From: Monarcha castaneiventris obscurior
Lineage: Eukaryota; Chordata; Aves; Passeriformes; Monarchidae
Assembly (NCBI GenBank): GCA_026261815.1
Contig: JAMPIT010000350.1
Coordinates: 1,116,001-1,180,000 of the forward strand
Reading direction: 5' to 3'
Length of the DNA stretch: 64,000 bases
Part shown: positions 24,306-37,422 of the stretch, one piece after another
Layout: the number at the start of each line of letters is the position of its first letter
Numbering within the stretch: position 1 is the stretch's first letter
Made by a program: the position numbers and the translations under genes
Notes under the pieces: model-generated
Told to the model about the DNA's origin: nothing
The model's database searches: none
Seen by the model: only the letters and a program-made list of their open reading frames with translations

Positions 24306-24792
24306 GCCCTGGACCTTTTCCTCCTTTATGAAAATGTTAAGACGTGTATACCTTTCTCCCACACAGGGCCAGAGGCATTCCAAATTATACAGTTTCCTTG
24401 AACTGAATTTTCTTCTTCCAACCATATCTAATGATCATGGGATCCTTTAAAATATTTTCAAAGGTTCCTCAATTACATGGACAAGTCCTTTTGCTTATTC
24501 TTCTGTAGCTTTTATAAAGCAAAAGAAAAATATAATTGTATTTTTATATAGTTTTAGTCTTTGACACCTTCAATCTTTTCTTCTTTCCTCCAAGCTGTAA
24601 TTATTCCCTGGGAAACACTTTCAGTTTAGAGAACATCTTGATCACTAACACGATGTCAATATATTACAGTACTTTATTCAAAATTAATCTAGCAGGAGAT
24701 ATATCAACTCCAGTTAGCATTTACTGCATTCTTAATTCAGTACAAAGACTTTACTGGAATCAAACAAAACATCAGAATTTTAATATTTCACA

Positions 24793-24822
24793 TTTTCCCC
24801 TCACTGAGAAGTGAGGGGAAAA
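24793..24822. repeat. Perfect 12-bp inverted repeat (hairpin)
   Basis: TTTTCCCCTCAC at 24793-24804 pairs exactly with GTGAGGGGAAAA at 24811-24822 across a TGAGAA loop. It resembles a terminator by shape, but this is a vertebrate sequence and no transcript is known to end here. Confidence 0.95.
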
Positions 24823-26156
24823 ATACATCAACATTGATTTTTGTTACCACTTTATGTTGTTCAAGGATGATGGACAGGGTCTGGATGATGGCAGTTCTTT
24901 TATAGCAAAATGCATTCTTGGTGGTGATGGTTTTGTTCCTGCTTTCTTTTTTTTATAAATATAAGTAATTCACTTCTTTCTTTTTCCTGGAGGATTTTTG
25001 GACCTGTGGCTCCCTGAGGGACCTGCACTCTGAGCATCCTTCAGCACTGACCACTTCCAGTTTGTCAGATGAAGTCTAACAAGCTTCCTAGGTCATCATG
25101 GACTTGTAGATCTGTGTTAGGCTTTAGCTGGAAATTAACCACTTTGGTTTCATCAATTACAGTAAGGATGACTTTCTCCTTAACCTTCTGTTCTCTGTTT
25201 TTGAACTACTTCAAATGTCTGATACAAATAAATCATGAGTGTAGGAGTGTACTGGGTAAATAAGTGGTTGGGAGAGATTGTTATTTTGGCTGATAAAGAA
25301 AGGGGAAAACCCCTTAGATTCTCTTAAAATAAGTTAAAACAAATAATTTTTTCTTATTGAAGAAAAAGAAAGCAATTACCATACCAAACAACAACAAAAA
25401 CACTAAAAAACACCACCAAAACAAAAAATAAACCTTCACTCATTCAACCCAAGATAATAAATGAAGGTTACAAGACTTATTTTCCTGTTTCTGAGAAGAG
25501 TGTCTCTTTTGCCTATTGGCCTCCATGAGTGTTTAGATGAATATCCAGATGAACTTCCAGGTCTTCTGGGAACATTCAGACTAACATTCTTTAGTAGAGG
25601 ATGCCCTTCCAAACCATTTTGTAGGAAGAGGCTCCTCTGGCATCTCCTTACTTAATGTATTCATATTGTTTGCTACAACATGGGTTGAAGTCCACGAAGG
25701 ACTTCACCCCAGTGTGGAAGATAAGATGAATATGTTCCATAACTGATGCCAGTATTGACACATATTTGTAGAGAAGAAGAGTGAATGCGTGGGTCAATCC
25801 CTTCAGACCCATTAGCAACACCACAGGCACAGAAAGGATAAATGCTACTTCCTGAGTTGTAGTTGCCACCTCAGGTCCTAAGCAGTCTCTCCGGCAGCTC
25901 TTTTATCTCCTTAGGAATCGCTTCATCTTCTGCAGAAGAAGTTATACAGCCAAAGACAAGGATTTCAGTGCTGTTCCACCTCCTGATTCTAGAAATTATG
26001 CAAAGTCAGTGTTAATAGCTCACATTCTGCATCTAGATGGGATGCCTATCTAGATTCAGAAGTCAAATTGTCATAAAATGATTATGTGAAATTATGCCTA
26101 AAATGAATTAACATGATATTTTAGGGAATGTAGAAAAGTGAAAGTGGCAGCACCTC
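24823..26156. other. Anonymous non-coding DNA
   Basis: Nothing recognisable apart from a CAA/CACC-rich simple stretch at about 25386-25431. Confidence 0.5.
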
Positions 26157-26337
26157 TGTCATGGGTTGACCCAGGCCAGATGCCAGGCACCCACCAAAAC
26201 CACTCACTCACTCCCCTATGTAGCTGGACAGAGGAAAGAATATTTAACAAAGGGTTCATGAGTTGAGATAAGGAGCAGGAGAGATCACTCATCAAATACG
26301 ATCAAGGGCAGAACAGGCTTGAGAGATATGAAGTGAA

Positions 26338-26343
26338 TTTATT
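26338..26343 (-). promoter_or_regulatory. LTR polyadenylation signal AATAAA
   Basis: The minus strand reads AGCAATAAATTC. It lies downstream of the TATA-like box in LTR sense and within the segment that keeps this motif in related bird LTRs. It fixes the LTR orientation. Confidence 0.75.
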
Positions 26344-27000
26344 GCTAATAAAATCAGAGCAGGATAATGAGAAGTAAAATAAAACTCTTAAAAACACCTT
26401 CCCTCTAACCCTGCCTCCTCCCAAGCTCTACTTCCTATCCCAGCAACTCAAGGAGACAGGAAATGGGGGCTGTGGTCAGTTTATCACACATGGCTTCTCC
26501 CGCTGCTCAGGGAGAGGAGTTGTTCCCCTGCTGCACCGTGGGGTCCCTCCCATGGGAGGCAGTTCTCCATGACCTTCTCCAGTGTGAGTCCATCTCACGA
26601 GCAACAGTCCCCCTCAAACTGCTGCAGTGTGGGTCCCTCTTCCACGGGGTGCAGTCCTTCAAGGACAGGCTGCTCCAGCCTGGGCTCCTCTCCCCAGGGG
26701 CCTCCCACAGGGTCACAGCCTTCTCAGGCATCCACCCACTCCAGCGTGGGGCTCCTCCATGGGCATGCATGGCTGCACGGATCTCTGCATCCCTGTGGAT
26801 CTCCAAGGGTTGCGGGGGTACAACTTCTTCACCATGGTCTACACCACAAGCTGCAGGGGAATCTCAGCTCCAATGCCAAGAGCATCTGCTGTTCCTTCTT
26901 CTTCACTGACCTTGGTGTCTGCGTAGTTGTTCTCACATGTTCTCACTCTGCTCTTCTCTGGCTGAAAAAAACCTGTGCCACAACTTTTGTTTTTCTTTCT

Positions 27001-27010
27001 TCTTAAATAT
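27001..27010 (-). promoter_or_regulatory. LTR TATA-like box
   Basis: The minus strand reads ATATTTAAGA, 31 bases downstream of a CCAAT pentamer at 27041-27045. This spacing and order fit an RNA polymerase II retroviral promoter. Transcription would start near 26970-26980 and run leftwards. Whether it is active cannot be seen. Confidence 0.6.
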
Positions 27011-27040
27011 GTTATCTCAGTGGTGTTACCACCATCTCTA

Positions 27041-27045
27041 ATTGG
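27041..27045 (-). promoter_or_regulatory. LTR CCAAT box
   Basis: CCAAT on the minus strand, inside CTTGGCCAAT, upstream of the TATA-like box. A likely NF-Y site by sequence. Confidence 0.5.
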
Positions 27046-27197
27046 CCAAGCCTTGGCCAGCAGCACATCCATGTTTGGACCCTCCAGGGACTGGCTCTGC
27101 TGGACATGGTAGAAGCTTCTAGCAGCTGCTCACAGAAGTCACCCCTATAGTCCCCCCCTCCTTGCCCCCACTACCAAAACCAGGCCATGTAAAAACA

Positions 27198-30100
27198 AGC
27201 TGTAATGGTGAAAATGGGAAAGAAAAAGTCAGAGCAAAAAAGGATTTGGATGGCTCCTTCAGCTAGTGCAATTTTGAACTCTGACACCCCACACTGTGTC
27301 TCCTGGAAAAGGCTGACAAGGGCAGGCAAAGTTTCTTCACTCTGGAAAACCAGTCCATAGGAAAATTTACTGTCTCTTGCACCTGTATTGATGACCCAAA
27401 GAAAATGAAATACACGCAGATGAGAGCCATTCACCCACTTGCTATTACTCACCTCCTGCTTTCTTAGATAAAGATCTATCCTTGAATTCTCCTCAAGAGA
27501 GGGAGCACCAACAAACAGCAAGAACTTCTCACTCAATGTGAGCTACCAGATTTTATGCAACCAACAAAATACCTATTTCCATGAGCCAGTGGGGTCAAGA
27601 ATAAGGTACCACTGTCATGGTAGTCAGAAGGCAAATTATTCCATACTTTTTGGTACTAACACTAACAGCTCATTCCAACATGCCATCACTACTGGTCTTT
27701 CGAGAAGGTATATGATTGACACTTGACTTAAAAATGTAACATTACAACCCAACCCATGTTGAAGGCTACAAAGACCAGGAATATGTTGTTATTAATGCCA
27801 GGATGAACAGGAAATTATACCTGAGTGTAAGTAGAACCTCCTTGCTTCTTCTTGGTTCATGCATGCCTTTCTCTTTCCCATTGGCAAATGAATAACACAG
27901 TTCCCAGACTCTGACACTGGCTCCTCTTCCTGCCCACACCTCTGTTTTGGCAGGATTTATGTTCACAGAGTTATGTATTCAAAGGTTGTGTAACATAAAT
28001 CATAATTTTTTAATGCCTTTAGATCTATTAGTTTTGCTCTATCCATGAACCCTGGATATATTCCCTAACTATCTCCTCATAGCTCTGTGAATTTTTGAAC
28101 TTTTCTGAGAACCACAGAAATTGTTTTCTGTGCTTGCTGAATGGCAAAAATCTTTCTTTCCCCAGAAGCGTTTCAGACTGCCATCGCTTGAGTCTTCAAG
28201 ACAATTTTTTTTCTCCCTCAGGACTCAGAAACTGCCTACTGGAAATTTTCCCTGACTCTCAGAAATGGGCAACCTCACTGAACCCAGATATCAAGTCCTA
28301 AGCCTCAGAGATCCTATTAATCCCTTTGTAACTCAATAATAAATTCCTAGATGGCCTAAAGGGTTTAGTAGAGGTATGTGTTGCATCCAGAATCTTAACT
28401 CAGCTTTAGGGATGAGGGAGAATCCTGCTCCCAGAAAAGAGCCAATTTGTACACTCCACAAAAAACTGGAGGAGAGATTTGCAGGATTACTGTAGAAAGT
28501 CCAACCTTCATGACAATAGTTAAACTCAGCCAAAGTGCTCTGGCACTTCCCAAATTAGTTTTCACTAACTTCTGAGGCCCTTTTTAACTTCCTGTCTGTG
28601 TTCCACTCCTGCCTCAAATCCCTACTCCTGGTGCACCTTGACTTCTCACCTCAGTCCTGCCTTGAGTACTTCTTCAGGAACTGAGCCTGAGTCATGATAT
28701 CATTGCACCTCTCAGAGAACCTAGATTCTCAAGCAAGTGCAGAAGTCCTTCTCCTGACCAGATAGGTGGAAACAAGACATCTACATTTCTGATATTTCAG
28801 ATGAGAGCAAAGAAATCCCACATAAGCCTCCAGAGCAGACTGATTTATTAGTCTGCTTTTGATTCATTAAGATAGCACAGAATTTGGTATCAAAAAAATG
28901 GGGCTTCAACCTCTTGGTCAGTAAGTTCAAGTGTTCTTTTAGGCAATGAGTGGATTGAAATCCGCAGCCTGAACCCATAGCACAGACCTTGTGGGACATC
29001 CAACAACTGGGCTATGGCATTGCCTGCAATGACATCATTCATTCTCCCTTCCCTTCATCTGAAGCTGAGTCACAGAACAGAAAATCCCAAGTCATGGCTA
29101 AGATGCTACAATGAAATAAAAAACAAAGCAGAGAAGGGTTAATAAGTTTCAAAGTCAGAATTGGATTCATAACCTTCCTTTGAATTTCTGAAGCCAAGTA
29201 ATCCAGTCAATAGTTTAACTCCCTAATATTCATGACGCTGATATTCATTTATGCTAACGTCCTCCATGTCCTCCATTAACAGTTCATTTAAAACTTTTTA
29301 AAGTCCCTTTACATCTCTAAAGCAGTGTAAAAGGGCCATTCTATAAGTTAGTGCAGGCTGGAAACATTTCCCCCACTGTTATTTGTTCAGCTTTGTGGGG
29401 ATTTCTTTGGTATGGAAACTATATGAGGCTTTAATTGAATGTGTCCCCACAAGTCTTAAAACATTAGTACTATAGGTGATGGTTTCCAAGAACTGTCCTC
29501 TGGAATTATTCATGCCTTAGTCTTGCTGAGGACACGTAGATTTTGTAGATTTTTGGATTATCATACAGCATGCTTAGGCTTTCACCAGGACTCCCATGAA
29601 ATAAAAGCATTTACATAAATGAAGGATGCCTGATTTTTCTTGTGGGTTTCTTGTATACTTAGAAACTTTTGCCAAAATATTGCATCGTGGACTGCTTCAT
29701 ACTCCTGTCTGGAGCATGCAGTGTGCAGTTCATGTCTCTCCAGGGAACTAGAAAAGTGTATTTTTCCCAATGGGCCTTTGGATATGAAGTCACTGTGCCC
29801 TTTGCACAGTGGTGAATATGACCAGGGTGACTGCCAGCTCTGCATCTTGCTGAGGTCTTTTCAGAGCAAGGATAACCCAACCCAGCTCCACTAAACAAAC
29901 TCTGTTCCAAAATGGAGTGCTGTACTAGTGGTTTTCAATTTCCTGTGACCTGAAGAAAGAGGTTGTGTGGCAATCACTGCATAAGAGCTTCTCCGGGAAG
30001 CTGTTGTAAAGTGTTTCAATTGGTTGTATCGAAGCAAGCTGATCTTGATCAGTTTTCATCTTGAATGAGAACAACTAGACCCACAGTAAATAATAGCATC

Positions 30101-33100
30101 TAAGGGATAAAATAACAATTGCTTTAAAAGGAGAATGTGGTGTTTGCCTTCATGTAAAAACAATTCATCTGTAACAACTCTATCTCCTTCATTTTTCCTT
30201 CACTGGGCATGGAAATGCAGTGCACAATAAGAAGGCAGGCTATGAACCGTGCTAATTTAGAGGTCTTTCAAAAGTAAAACTGTCAAAGGAGGCCATCAAT
30301 TTCAGTAGTATCTCAAATGCAAATTGTTGATTATTCTGAATTTCCTTCCCAGAGTAACCCACCTGAAAAGCGAGTCCTTTCATGTGGTTAAAAGCTATCA
30401 CAGAGTCTTCCCACTGATCTCTGTGGGGAAAATTTTTCAAATTACCAGTAATTCATGGAATTAAAACTGCATCCTACTTCCAGAAATGTTTGAACAAAAT
30501 GCTCCTTAGGCTCCCGCTTTATTCTTCTGTTGGGCTCACATGCCTCAGAGGCTCAGTATATAACACAGTCACTTAGTATCAAAAGAAGGTAAATGTCTAC
30601 AATTAGAGACAAATTGGAAATATGTGCTGGGACCTGAATTCAACCCTACTTAGCTGTAGAGAACAAGCTAAGGTGCATGAATTAGGAGCATGAGTACACC
30701 AGACTGCCTGTGGAGTCAGCAGAGAGAGAAAGGTATCCCTTTCCGCATGCATAAAAAGACCCCTGACTTGACTGGCTGAGAAAGGTTGCAGGACAGTGTG
30801 ACTAACTCAAGGTGCCTGGATCTGGCATGAAACTTGAGTCTACAGTGAAATATGGTTGTTTCTCAGAATATTAAATACGGGACTTTAAAAGAGATACTGA
30901 CTCTAGGATCACAGCCAGTGTTTTGGAGATTTTTGCACTTCCGTACAATCACACGCACTCCTGTTGGACCCCCGTGTTCTTGCCATACTTTCAGGATAAA
31001 TCAGTGTTGTCTTACAGGCTGAAATCACTTAGCCTTAAGTTAGAACTGCTGCATGTGAGGACCTACCTATCATTAGCCCTCCCCAAGACATGAATGCTAT
31101 TAAATGAGCTAACTGAAAAAACAAAAGTTGTTATTCAGCTCTTTCAAGGATAAAGACAATGTAAGAATCTAAAAAGATCTCAAAATGTGAACATTGAGAC
31201 CTATGTATTCCAGCAGAATTAATTAATTCTTCTTATGTTTATTTTTTTTCCCTTAAAAATATGGGAAATGAAGTACCACTTCAAAAATCTGCTCAAGGGT
31301 ATGAGGGTCATTATTTTAGACATATTGCTGGAAAAAAATAATTCTATTTGCAGGGTCATGGGTGCTGTTATGAGGGTTTAGGGGCAGCAAATATTTCTTG
31401 TCAACTTGCAGCAATTTTTTCTGTTTCTTTTCCCAAAAGCTGCCCATGCTGTCTCTTCTACAAATTACTCTGAAATTTCAAAAGACCACACACTTGGCTT
31501 CTCCATTATTTTTTTTCCAGAAGCCCCTAAAAGGGTGAGGAACCTTGTTAGAATAGTTTCTTTCCAGAATAGAGTTTGAACTGGAATTCCACTGGTGAAA
31601 TGCTATTTTGTTCTGGCCAGTATCCATAAGTTCCATCTTCATATTAGAAGTTTATCGTCTTGCTTAAGCTGGAACTGTGTCCAGCTGGGGAGTCGCCATT
31701 CACCTCCGTTCATCATCTTACTAAATATTCAGAGAATGAATTCTAACAGCTAAAAATGTGTGGCTCATGATATGCAGCTTGAATTTATAGTAACACTATC
31801 TGCACGCTAATAAGGAATTTGCAAGCTATAAAGATTATCATCTTTGTCCTTAAAGATGAACGTCATTAACCAGGCCAATTCCATATTAGCAATGATATGC
31901 TAAGCTGTCACTTATTTTAGAATTGCCAGTATTTTCCCCACCCTTTTTTTTCAGCAAATGCAAAAGTTCAAAAATTTAAAATAAAACTGAGATTAAGATA
32001 GAAGGTGACATAATAACTATAATGTCTATAAATAATAATTACTATTTAGTCCATACATTTTCCAAAAAGCCCAGATGTAAGGCTATTATCCCACTAAACT
32101 AGTTGAAGTAGAAAGTCCTGAATAACCTTATTGCCTTTGCCTGAAAATGGATTAAAAAAAAAAAAAACTTGAGGAAATTACTCTTTTGATCTTAATAATA
32201 TGTAAATTTTCATCTGACCCCTGCTGAAAGTTCTCTGCAGACTAATCCATTCCTCAGTTCAAACTCCTGCATTTCTGTATGAAAAAAGACATTGCTCTTT
32301 ACAGCCTTAAGGACTTCCTCATGCAAAAGTTTTTGAGGAAATATTGCAGTCATGTTTTTAGAGACAGTTCACAAGTGTAGTCCTTTCGGACCAGTCACTA
32401 CACTCTCAGTAGTAGAATGGGTTTGGTGCTTTTGACCTAATCCTCCAAGAAAAAATTGCAATCTGCTGAATCAGGTCTCACTTTCAAATTCAAATTTTAA
32501 TTGCTAATTAGTCACCCTTTTTTTTTGAGGTTAATTAGATCAGCCATGCATTAAAAGGGTTCAAAAATTCAAAATGTGCTACTGAACAGCAAAACTAAGG
32601 TATGTAATTGAAGTCACAAATTTGTTTTATTACTGGTTGAATGTGACTGGTTAATCTGGGAATATGCCAAGAAAGCCCTCACCAGCCCACACAGTGTCAG
32701 TGGTTTTGGGACAGCAGTGGTGGCCTTTAGGGTCCCAGTAGTCCTCACCCTCCTCCCCCGTGCCTGTGCAGTGCCACCAGCCATGACCTCTGCTCCTCTC
32801 AAATTCTTAACAGCCTTCAAGCAATAAGCATGAAGTATGGACACCTCAGACACTTCAGCAAGAGCTGGAAATCTCAGAGGAGATGACTGTCATTCCTGAC
32901 CATCTGTTTCTCTTATCATGAACACTCATGTGTTTTTATCTGATCACCTTCATACCTGAGCCTCCAGTGGTCAGCACTGCAGTATACTGTTGTTCCTTCC
33001 AAACCAGTCAAAGACTGTTTATCACTTTACTTGCCCAGGATAGTACACTTTATTTTATAGACCAAATGTAGATTCAATTTGGCCATGCATTTTCTTTAAA

Positions 33101-35712
33101 AGTCAACCCCTTTGGTGCAGTAAAAGACATGAGGTTTGATGTTCTTGGCTATGAAAAACTTGCCTTTTGCCAAAGTTGCATTGTCTGAAGTCTCAAAGCA
33201 GGAGTTATCATGTTATTTGAGATGAAGGGCAGAGTAATTTGTGGTGCTTGGGCATGACACATGTAATTTTACACTTTATCTGTAGGTGTGATACTGGATT
33301 CTGCCAGAGCAGGCACCTGGTATCAATGTTCATTCTGGCAATAGTTCAGCAAAACTCACGACTCCTAAGAAAAACCACAGGTTACTGTACAGAAAATGAA
33401 CCTAAAGTGTCTAGAGATAGGCTAACATTAGAAATGCATGACCTACCCAGCAATTTGTGGGTGACAGGGAAATGGAAGGAGGAATTCCTCTGGGGTTTTT
33501 TTTTGCATTTGGGGTGATGTGGCAAAAGTGACTGCTAGGTATCTGTTTCTGTCTTAACAACTGTTTGGAGAAATTTTCTCATACTTAGGTTTTAATGCAG
33601 TGTTTATCCTAGAGCACATTAAATAAAACTTCATTTTGCTCTTGGGAGGCACTTTTCCCGTTATCTGCCTGCCATAGCTATTTGCTCCTGGCAAAGAGAT
33701 CCTTGAAGAGAAGGAAGTCTTTCATCAAAATTTTAGTGGACTGAGAATTGCAGCTGTCTCCAAATGACTGATGTTTCTGTGGGCAGGCTAGGCACTGAGC
33801 ATCAGGGGAGATCATTATTTAAAATCAGTGCAGAGAAGGCCATTTCTGGTGTCAGTACTAGGATGAGTCATTTAAAATCATTCCTGAAGCTACTGTAGAA
33901 CAAGTTTATCAGATTCATATCTTTGATCCGGATTATTAGCATGCAAGTGCGTGCTCCTCACAGAGAGAGCAGTTGCATAATCTGGTCCATTTTTCAAGAT
34001 GTATTTCCAGAACTGAAAAAATCCATTGTAGAAACTGTCACTAGTTTAATGCTGGGTCAGTGAATAAAAACTGCCAGACAGCCTCACATTTCCATTGCAG
34101 GTTAGGAACCTTGCTGTCCACATACCTGTATTTTTCAAACAGCAGCTGTTATATAAAACCAGGAGTGTTACGTTGCACATAAATGGAGGTGACGGATTTC
34201 ACAGCAGTTCTCTATGTACAAACAACTATAAAAGATAGACAACACAGGATTTGTCAGGCCACAGTCAGAGCACTAACCATAGCAGCATTGTTTCACATCT
34301 TTGAATTTATAGACAGACCAGGGTAATGAGAGAGTCAGTGATTCATTTTACCCACTAAATAAAAGAAGTATGTTCCAGCTGTCATAACTTGCCATTAACA
34401 AAAGCACCTGTGCTTTGAACTGGATAATCAATAACACTCTCAGTTTTGGAACAGGTTTTTATGCATTTTATGCACACGGGTTTCTTTTCTAACTTTATAG
34501 TTTTATTTCTTGTTCTTCACCAAATCAAGAAGAACCAGTCAAATACTGGAATAGTAAATTTGAATCTATCTTTCTTGTTCCATAGCCACAAATGTCACTT
34601 TGGAAGTTCAAAGCCAGCATCTCAGCAACTGAAGTTTCAGTATCATTTGGTATACTAAATAAAAGCCAAGAGCTTTCCTTGCAGTATCTCTAAACCAGTA
34701 TCTCTAAAGCTATGTGCTGAAAAAGCACTCGGTAATCCTCTCTGCAAATACCCCAAACAGAGCCCTAATAAACCAGATAAATGTCCTGTCACCTCTTCCT
34801 GCAATTATCGCTACTGCAGCAACTTCTCTTGTAAAAGATGTTATAAGAAAACTCAACATGCCATTTGACAGGTCAGAATGAAGCAACACAATTTGGCTGC
34901 ATAGTTTTGAATCCCTGGAGAAAATTTGCAACACAGATTGAAAAATTCCACAACCGCAAAATGTCACTGGATAATATTTGAATATTAAACAAATTTGAAA
35001 AAGTTATGCATGACCATGTACACTTGTTTTAAGATAGGCAGAGAGAGGGAGAGGCAGAAAAAACATGCTGTAATTGTTTGCAAATTCCTACAGATGTTTA
35101 TTCATTTTCTCTGGTTGAAACTCTATTTGGTATGTGATCAAAAGCAACTATATAAAGGAGTTTGCCTTCTTTAAGAGCATTCTTTCCATTAGCAAACATA
35201 TTAGAAAACAGGCCAAAGAGAGGATTTCTGAATGGAAATCTTGTTGACAGTTGTGGTAATCCAGACTCCAGTTGGCTATTTTTCCATGTGGTTGTTGGGC
35301 AGGGATTTTTGTTTATGGTTCTGCTTGATCACATTTTCATGTTCTCTGCAGTCTTTGACAGACATCTTCGAACTAGAGAAGCACAGCTGTAATCCCAAAA
35401 CATGTTCATATTCTCAGTTACCACAATCTTAACTGCTTTCAGGAATTATTATGCTTCACAGTTTACAAACGATACAAAAAGAGTCCATAACAGCTATTAT
35501 CAAAATCAGCTGTAAACTTCCCAGCAGCTCCACTCGACCACGAATCTGGAAAGCAAGACTTTGGCTTTGCAGAGCGGTGTACTAACGCAAGAGTTCCTCA
35601 GAGAAGGCCTAGCACCATAAAACCCCATGATGTTATGGTTAAATATGCTTATGTAGAAGTAGCCTGACTCACATGACTTATCCCCATCTGAGAGATGCAG
35701 AGGTTAGAGTGA
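27198..35712. other. Anonymous non-coding DNA (8.5 kb)
   Basis: I recognise no gene and no firm repeat in this stretch. A 121-codon minus-strand frame at 27171-27536 begins just outside the LTR and has no family resemblance. Around 28900-28990 a phrase GTGGATTGAAATCCGCAGCC recalls the 3' half of tRNA-derived SINEs, but too little surrounds it. The block 31795-31915 looks like a conserved non-coding element by texture. A 13-base A run lies near 32154-32166. Confidence 0.45.
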
Positions 35713-35785
35713 AAACATTAGATCATCTACCTCTTTAATTCAAACCATAGAATCTCATCCAGTTACTCCTGTATAGAAATCAGAT
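35713..35785 (-). mobile_element. Old CR1-type LINE 3' relic
   Basis: The phrase 'TTAGATCATCTAcCTC..caaaCCATAGAATcTCAtCCAGTTACTCCTGTATagA' matches the reverse complement of old sauropsid CR1/L3 3' sequence, in which GATCATCTAGTCTGACCTCCTGTAT is followed by GGCCATAGAATTTCACCCAGTTAC. It is short, diverged and without its terminal tail. It is of a different and older subfamily than the copy at 1849. Confidence 0.78.
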
Positions 35786-37422
35786 GCTTAGGCTTGCCAA
35801 GAAAAATCTGAAAAGATACTGAGCCCTGATTTGTGAAGAAGTAGTAATTTTTGCCAGTCAAGTCATTTACCTCTGACTTTTTCATTATACCCTTTGATGA
35901 AACGGAATTTTGGTTGGTCATTACACAAGGGAAATTCTGGAAAAAAACCTCTGTTGCTTACAGCAATGGTAATTTTGCCAGCTTCATTCTATTCAACCTA
36001 TATATCTCCAGAAGAAAAATGCCAGAAGTGTTGTGCAAATTATCCTGTAGCAGTTATAAAAGCAAGTATTTTTTCCAGACATTTATGGAAGAATAGGGAA
36101 AATCATAATTAAAATATCATAAACATCCAACCATCTACTCTTTGATCACTGAGGATCCAGAAATTACACTTTGGATTGATAAATAAATTAAGGTTGTTTA
36201 AAAATGGATCTCTGGAAGGTGACAGGAAGGACATAGGGCACTATGTCCACATTTTCTTATCAAATGTAATCCACAGAATCACAATTGTCTGAAAAGCAAC
36301 AAAATGCTCAAATGAAATATATAACTAAAGATCTACATACAAGTAAGTGTATGATCCTCGTTGTTCATACTCAAGTTTAAATGCCTTTGGATGATACATC
36401 AGGGGGTTTTTTATTTCACTTTTTTGTGGTTTTATTTCTTGTACCACACTAGTTCCGGATGGTGCAAACACTTATGCACATCTTTGAATTACTGAAGATT
36501 TCACAATGCTACCTGTGACAGCCAGGCTTGTAGCAGTCATGCAGAAAAAAATCACGAACACTCTTTAATTGTGTTTATGGTGTATGAATCTGCTCTGCTG
36601 CTCCTGTACAGGCACATCCCTCACCTCACAGGGGGAGGTGACAGGTGCTCAGTTCAAGACTGAATTTCACCTAAATCCCTCACTTTTTTTTTTCAATTCT
36701 TCCGACAAGTCTTGGCCCCATCAACAAACTTACCATATCTAAATAAAGGCCATTTCTTTAACTCCTCATTAAATAAACAATCCATCTCAAATTATTTCCC
36801 TGGCCAATTCTGCAATTTCAGGGATGTATTTATTCTCAATCAGACATGACATTTTCTTTCTCAGCTTTCTTGTTCAGACTTTCCCTCTCTTACAATTCTT
36901 GGAAGAGGAATGTGTAAGTTACATACAGCCCTTCTCTCAGTGCCTGCCAAGAAAAGACAGATCAAGTCATCAGTAACACACAAAGATACGGTGATGATTC
37001 CAGAATAAAACACATATCTTTATTGGTTAATGACTTCTTGGAAATTTACTGGCACAGACCTTCAGAATAATCAATATTTCACAGAACAGCCAACAATTAA
37101 ATAAGCCACAGCTGTAACAGCCAGTCCCAGAAGTTCATGCTCATTGCAGCCAAAGATCACCACAGAAGAGGGAGTTTTGCCCATCTGTTTTTCACCTGAT
37201 ATCTAAGGCTGCATCTGTCCTTGAAATTCAATGGTTTTCTTTTATTTAGTTCCTTTCAGTGGTAGAATTATATTTTCCTTACAATGTAATATCAAAATAA
37301 TTTCTTTTAAGGATTTTTCCCTAGAAAATCCTTTTCCATGAAGATTACCAAACAAAAGTAGAATCTAAAAGGCATGGAATAATCTCACATCAGTAATAGC
37401 TGTGTAAACAGGAAGTGGGTCT
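35786..37422. other. Anonymous non-coding DNA
   Basis: Nothing recognisable. A perfect 8-bp hairpin (GGACATAG, loop GGCA, CTATGTCC) lies at 36229-36248 and may well be chance. Confidence 0.5.

Larger units (their letters stand above)
26157..27197 (-). mobile_element. Solo LTR of an avian endogenous retrovirus (probably ERVL class)
   Basis: This roughly 1.04-kb block matches an LTR type abundant in bird genomes. On the plus strand it starts TGTCATGGGTTGACCC and ends near CCATGTAAAAACA, so it is bounded by TG..CA-type ends in either direction. Sense orientation is minus: on that strand it has CCAAT (27041-27045), an ATATTTAAGA TATA-like box (27001-27010) and AATAAA (26338-26343), in that order. 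The middle (about 26500-26870) is GC-rich and built of degenerate units around 'CTCCAGCGTGGG'. Neither flank shows a primer-binding site or polypurine tract, and no gag, pol or env remains, so it is a solitary LTR left by recombination. The flanking pentamers (ACCTC and AGCTG) do not form a clean target duplication. The short open frames inside are spurious. ERVL class is from memory of the family. Confidence 0.88.

Noticed and set aside
24793..24822. Intrinsic-terminator-like hairpin followed by A run
   Set aside because: Rho-independent termination does not apply in a vertebrate nucleus. It is kept only as an inverted repeat.
26463..27006. Overlapping open frames of 99-148 codons on both strands
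   Set aside because: They lie inside the solo LTR, whose GC-rich degenerate units keep several frames open by composition. LTRs of this kind do not encode protein.
28900..28990. tRNA-like SINE 3' half (GGATTGAAATCCGC)
   Set aside because: Only one phrase resembles a T-arm region. No A/B boxes or cloverleaf can be drawn around it.
36229..36248. 8-bp perfect hairpin
   Set aside because: Short stems of this size are expected by chance many times in 64 kb.
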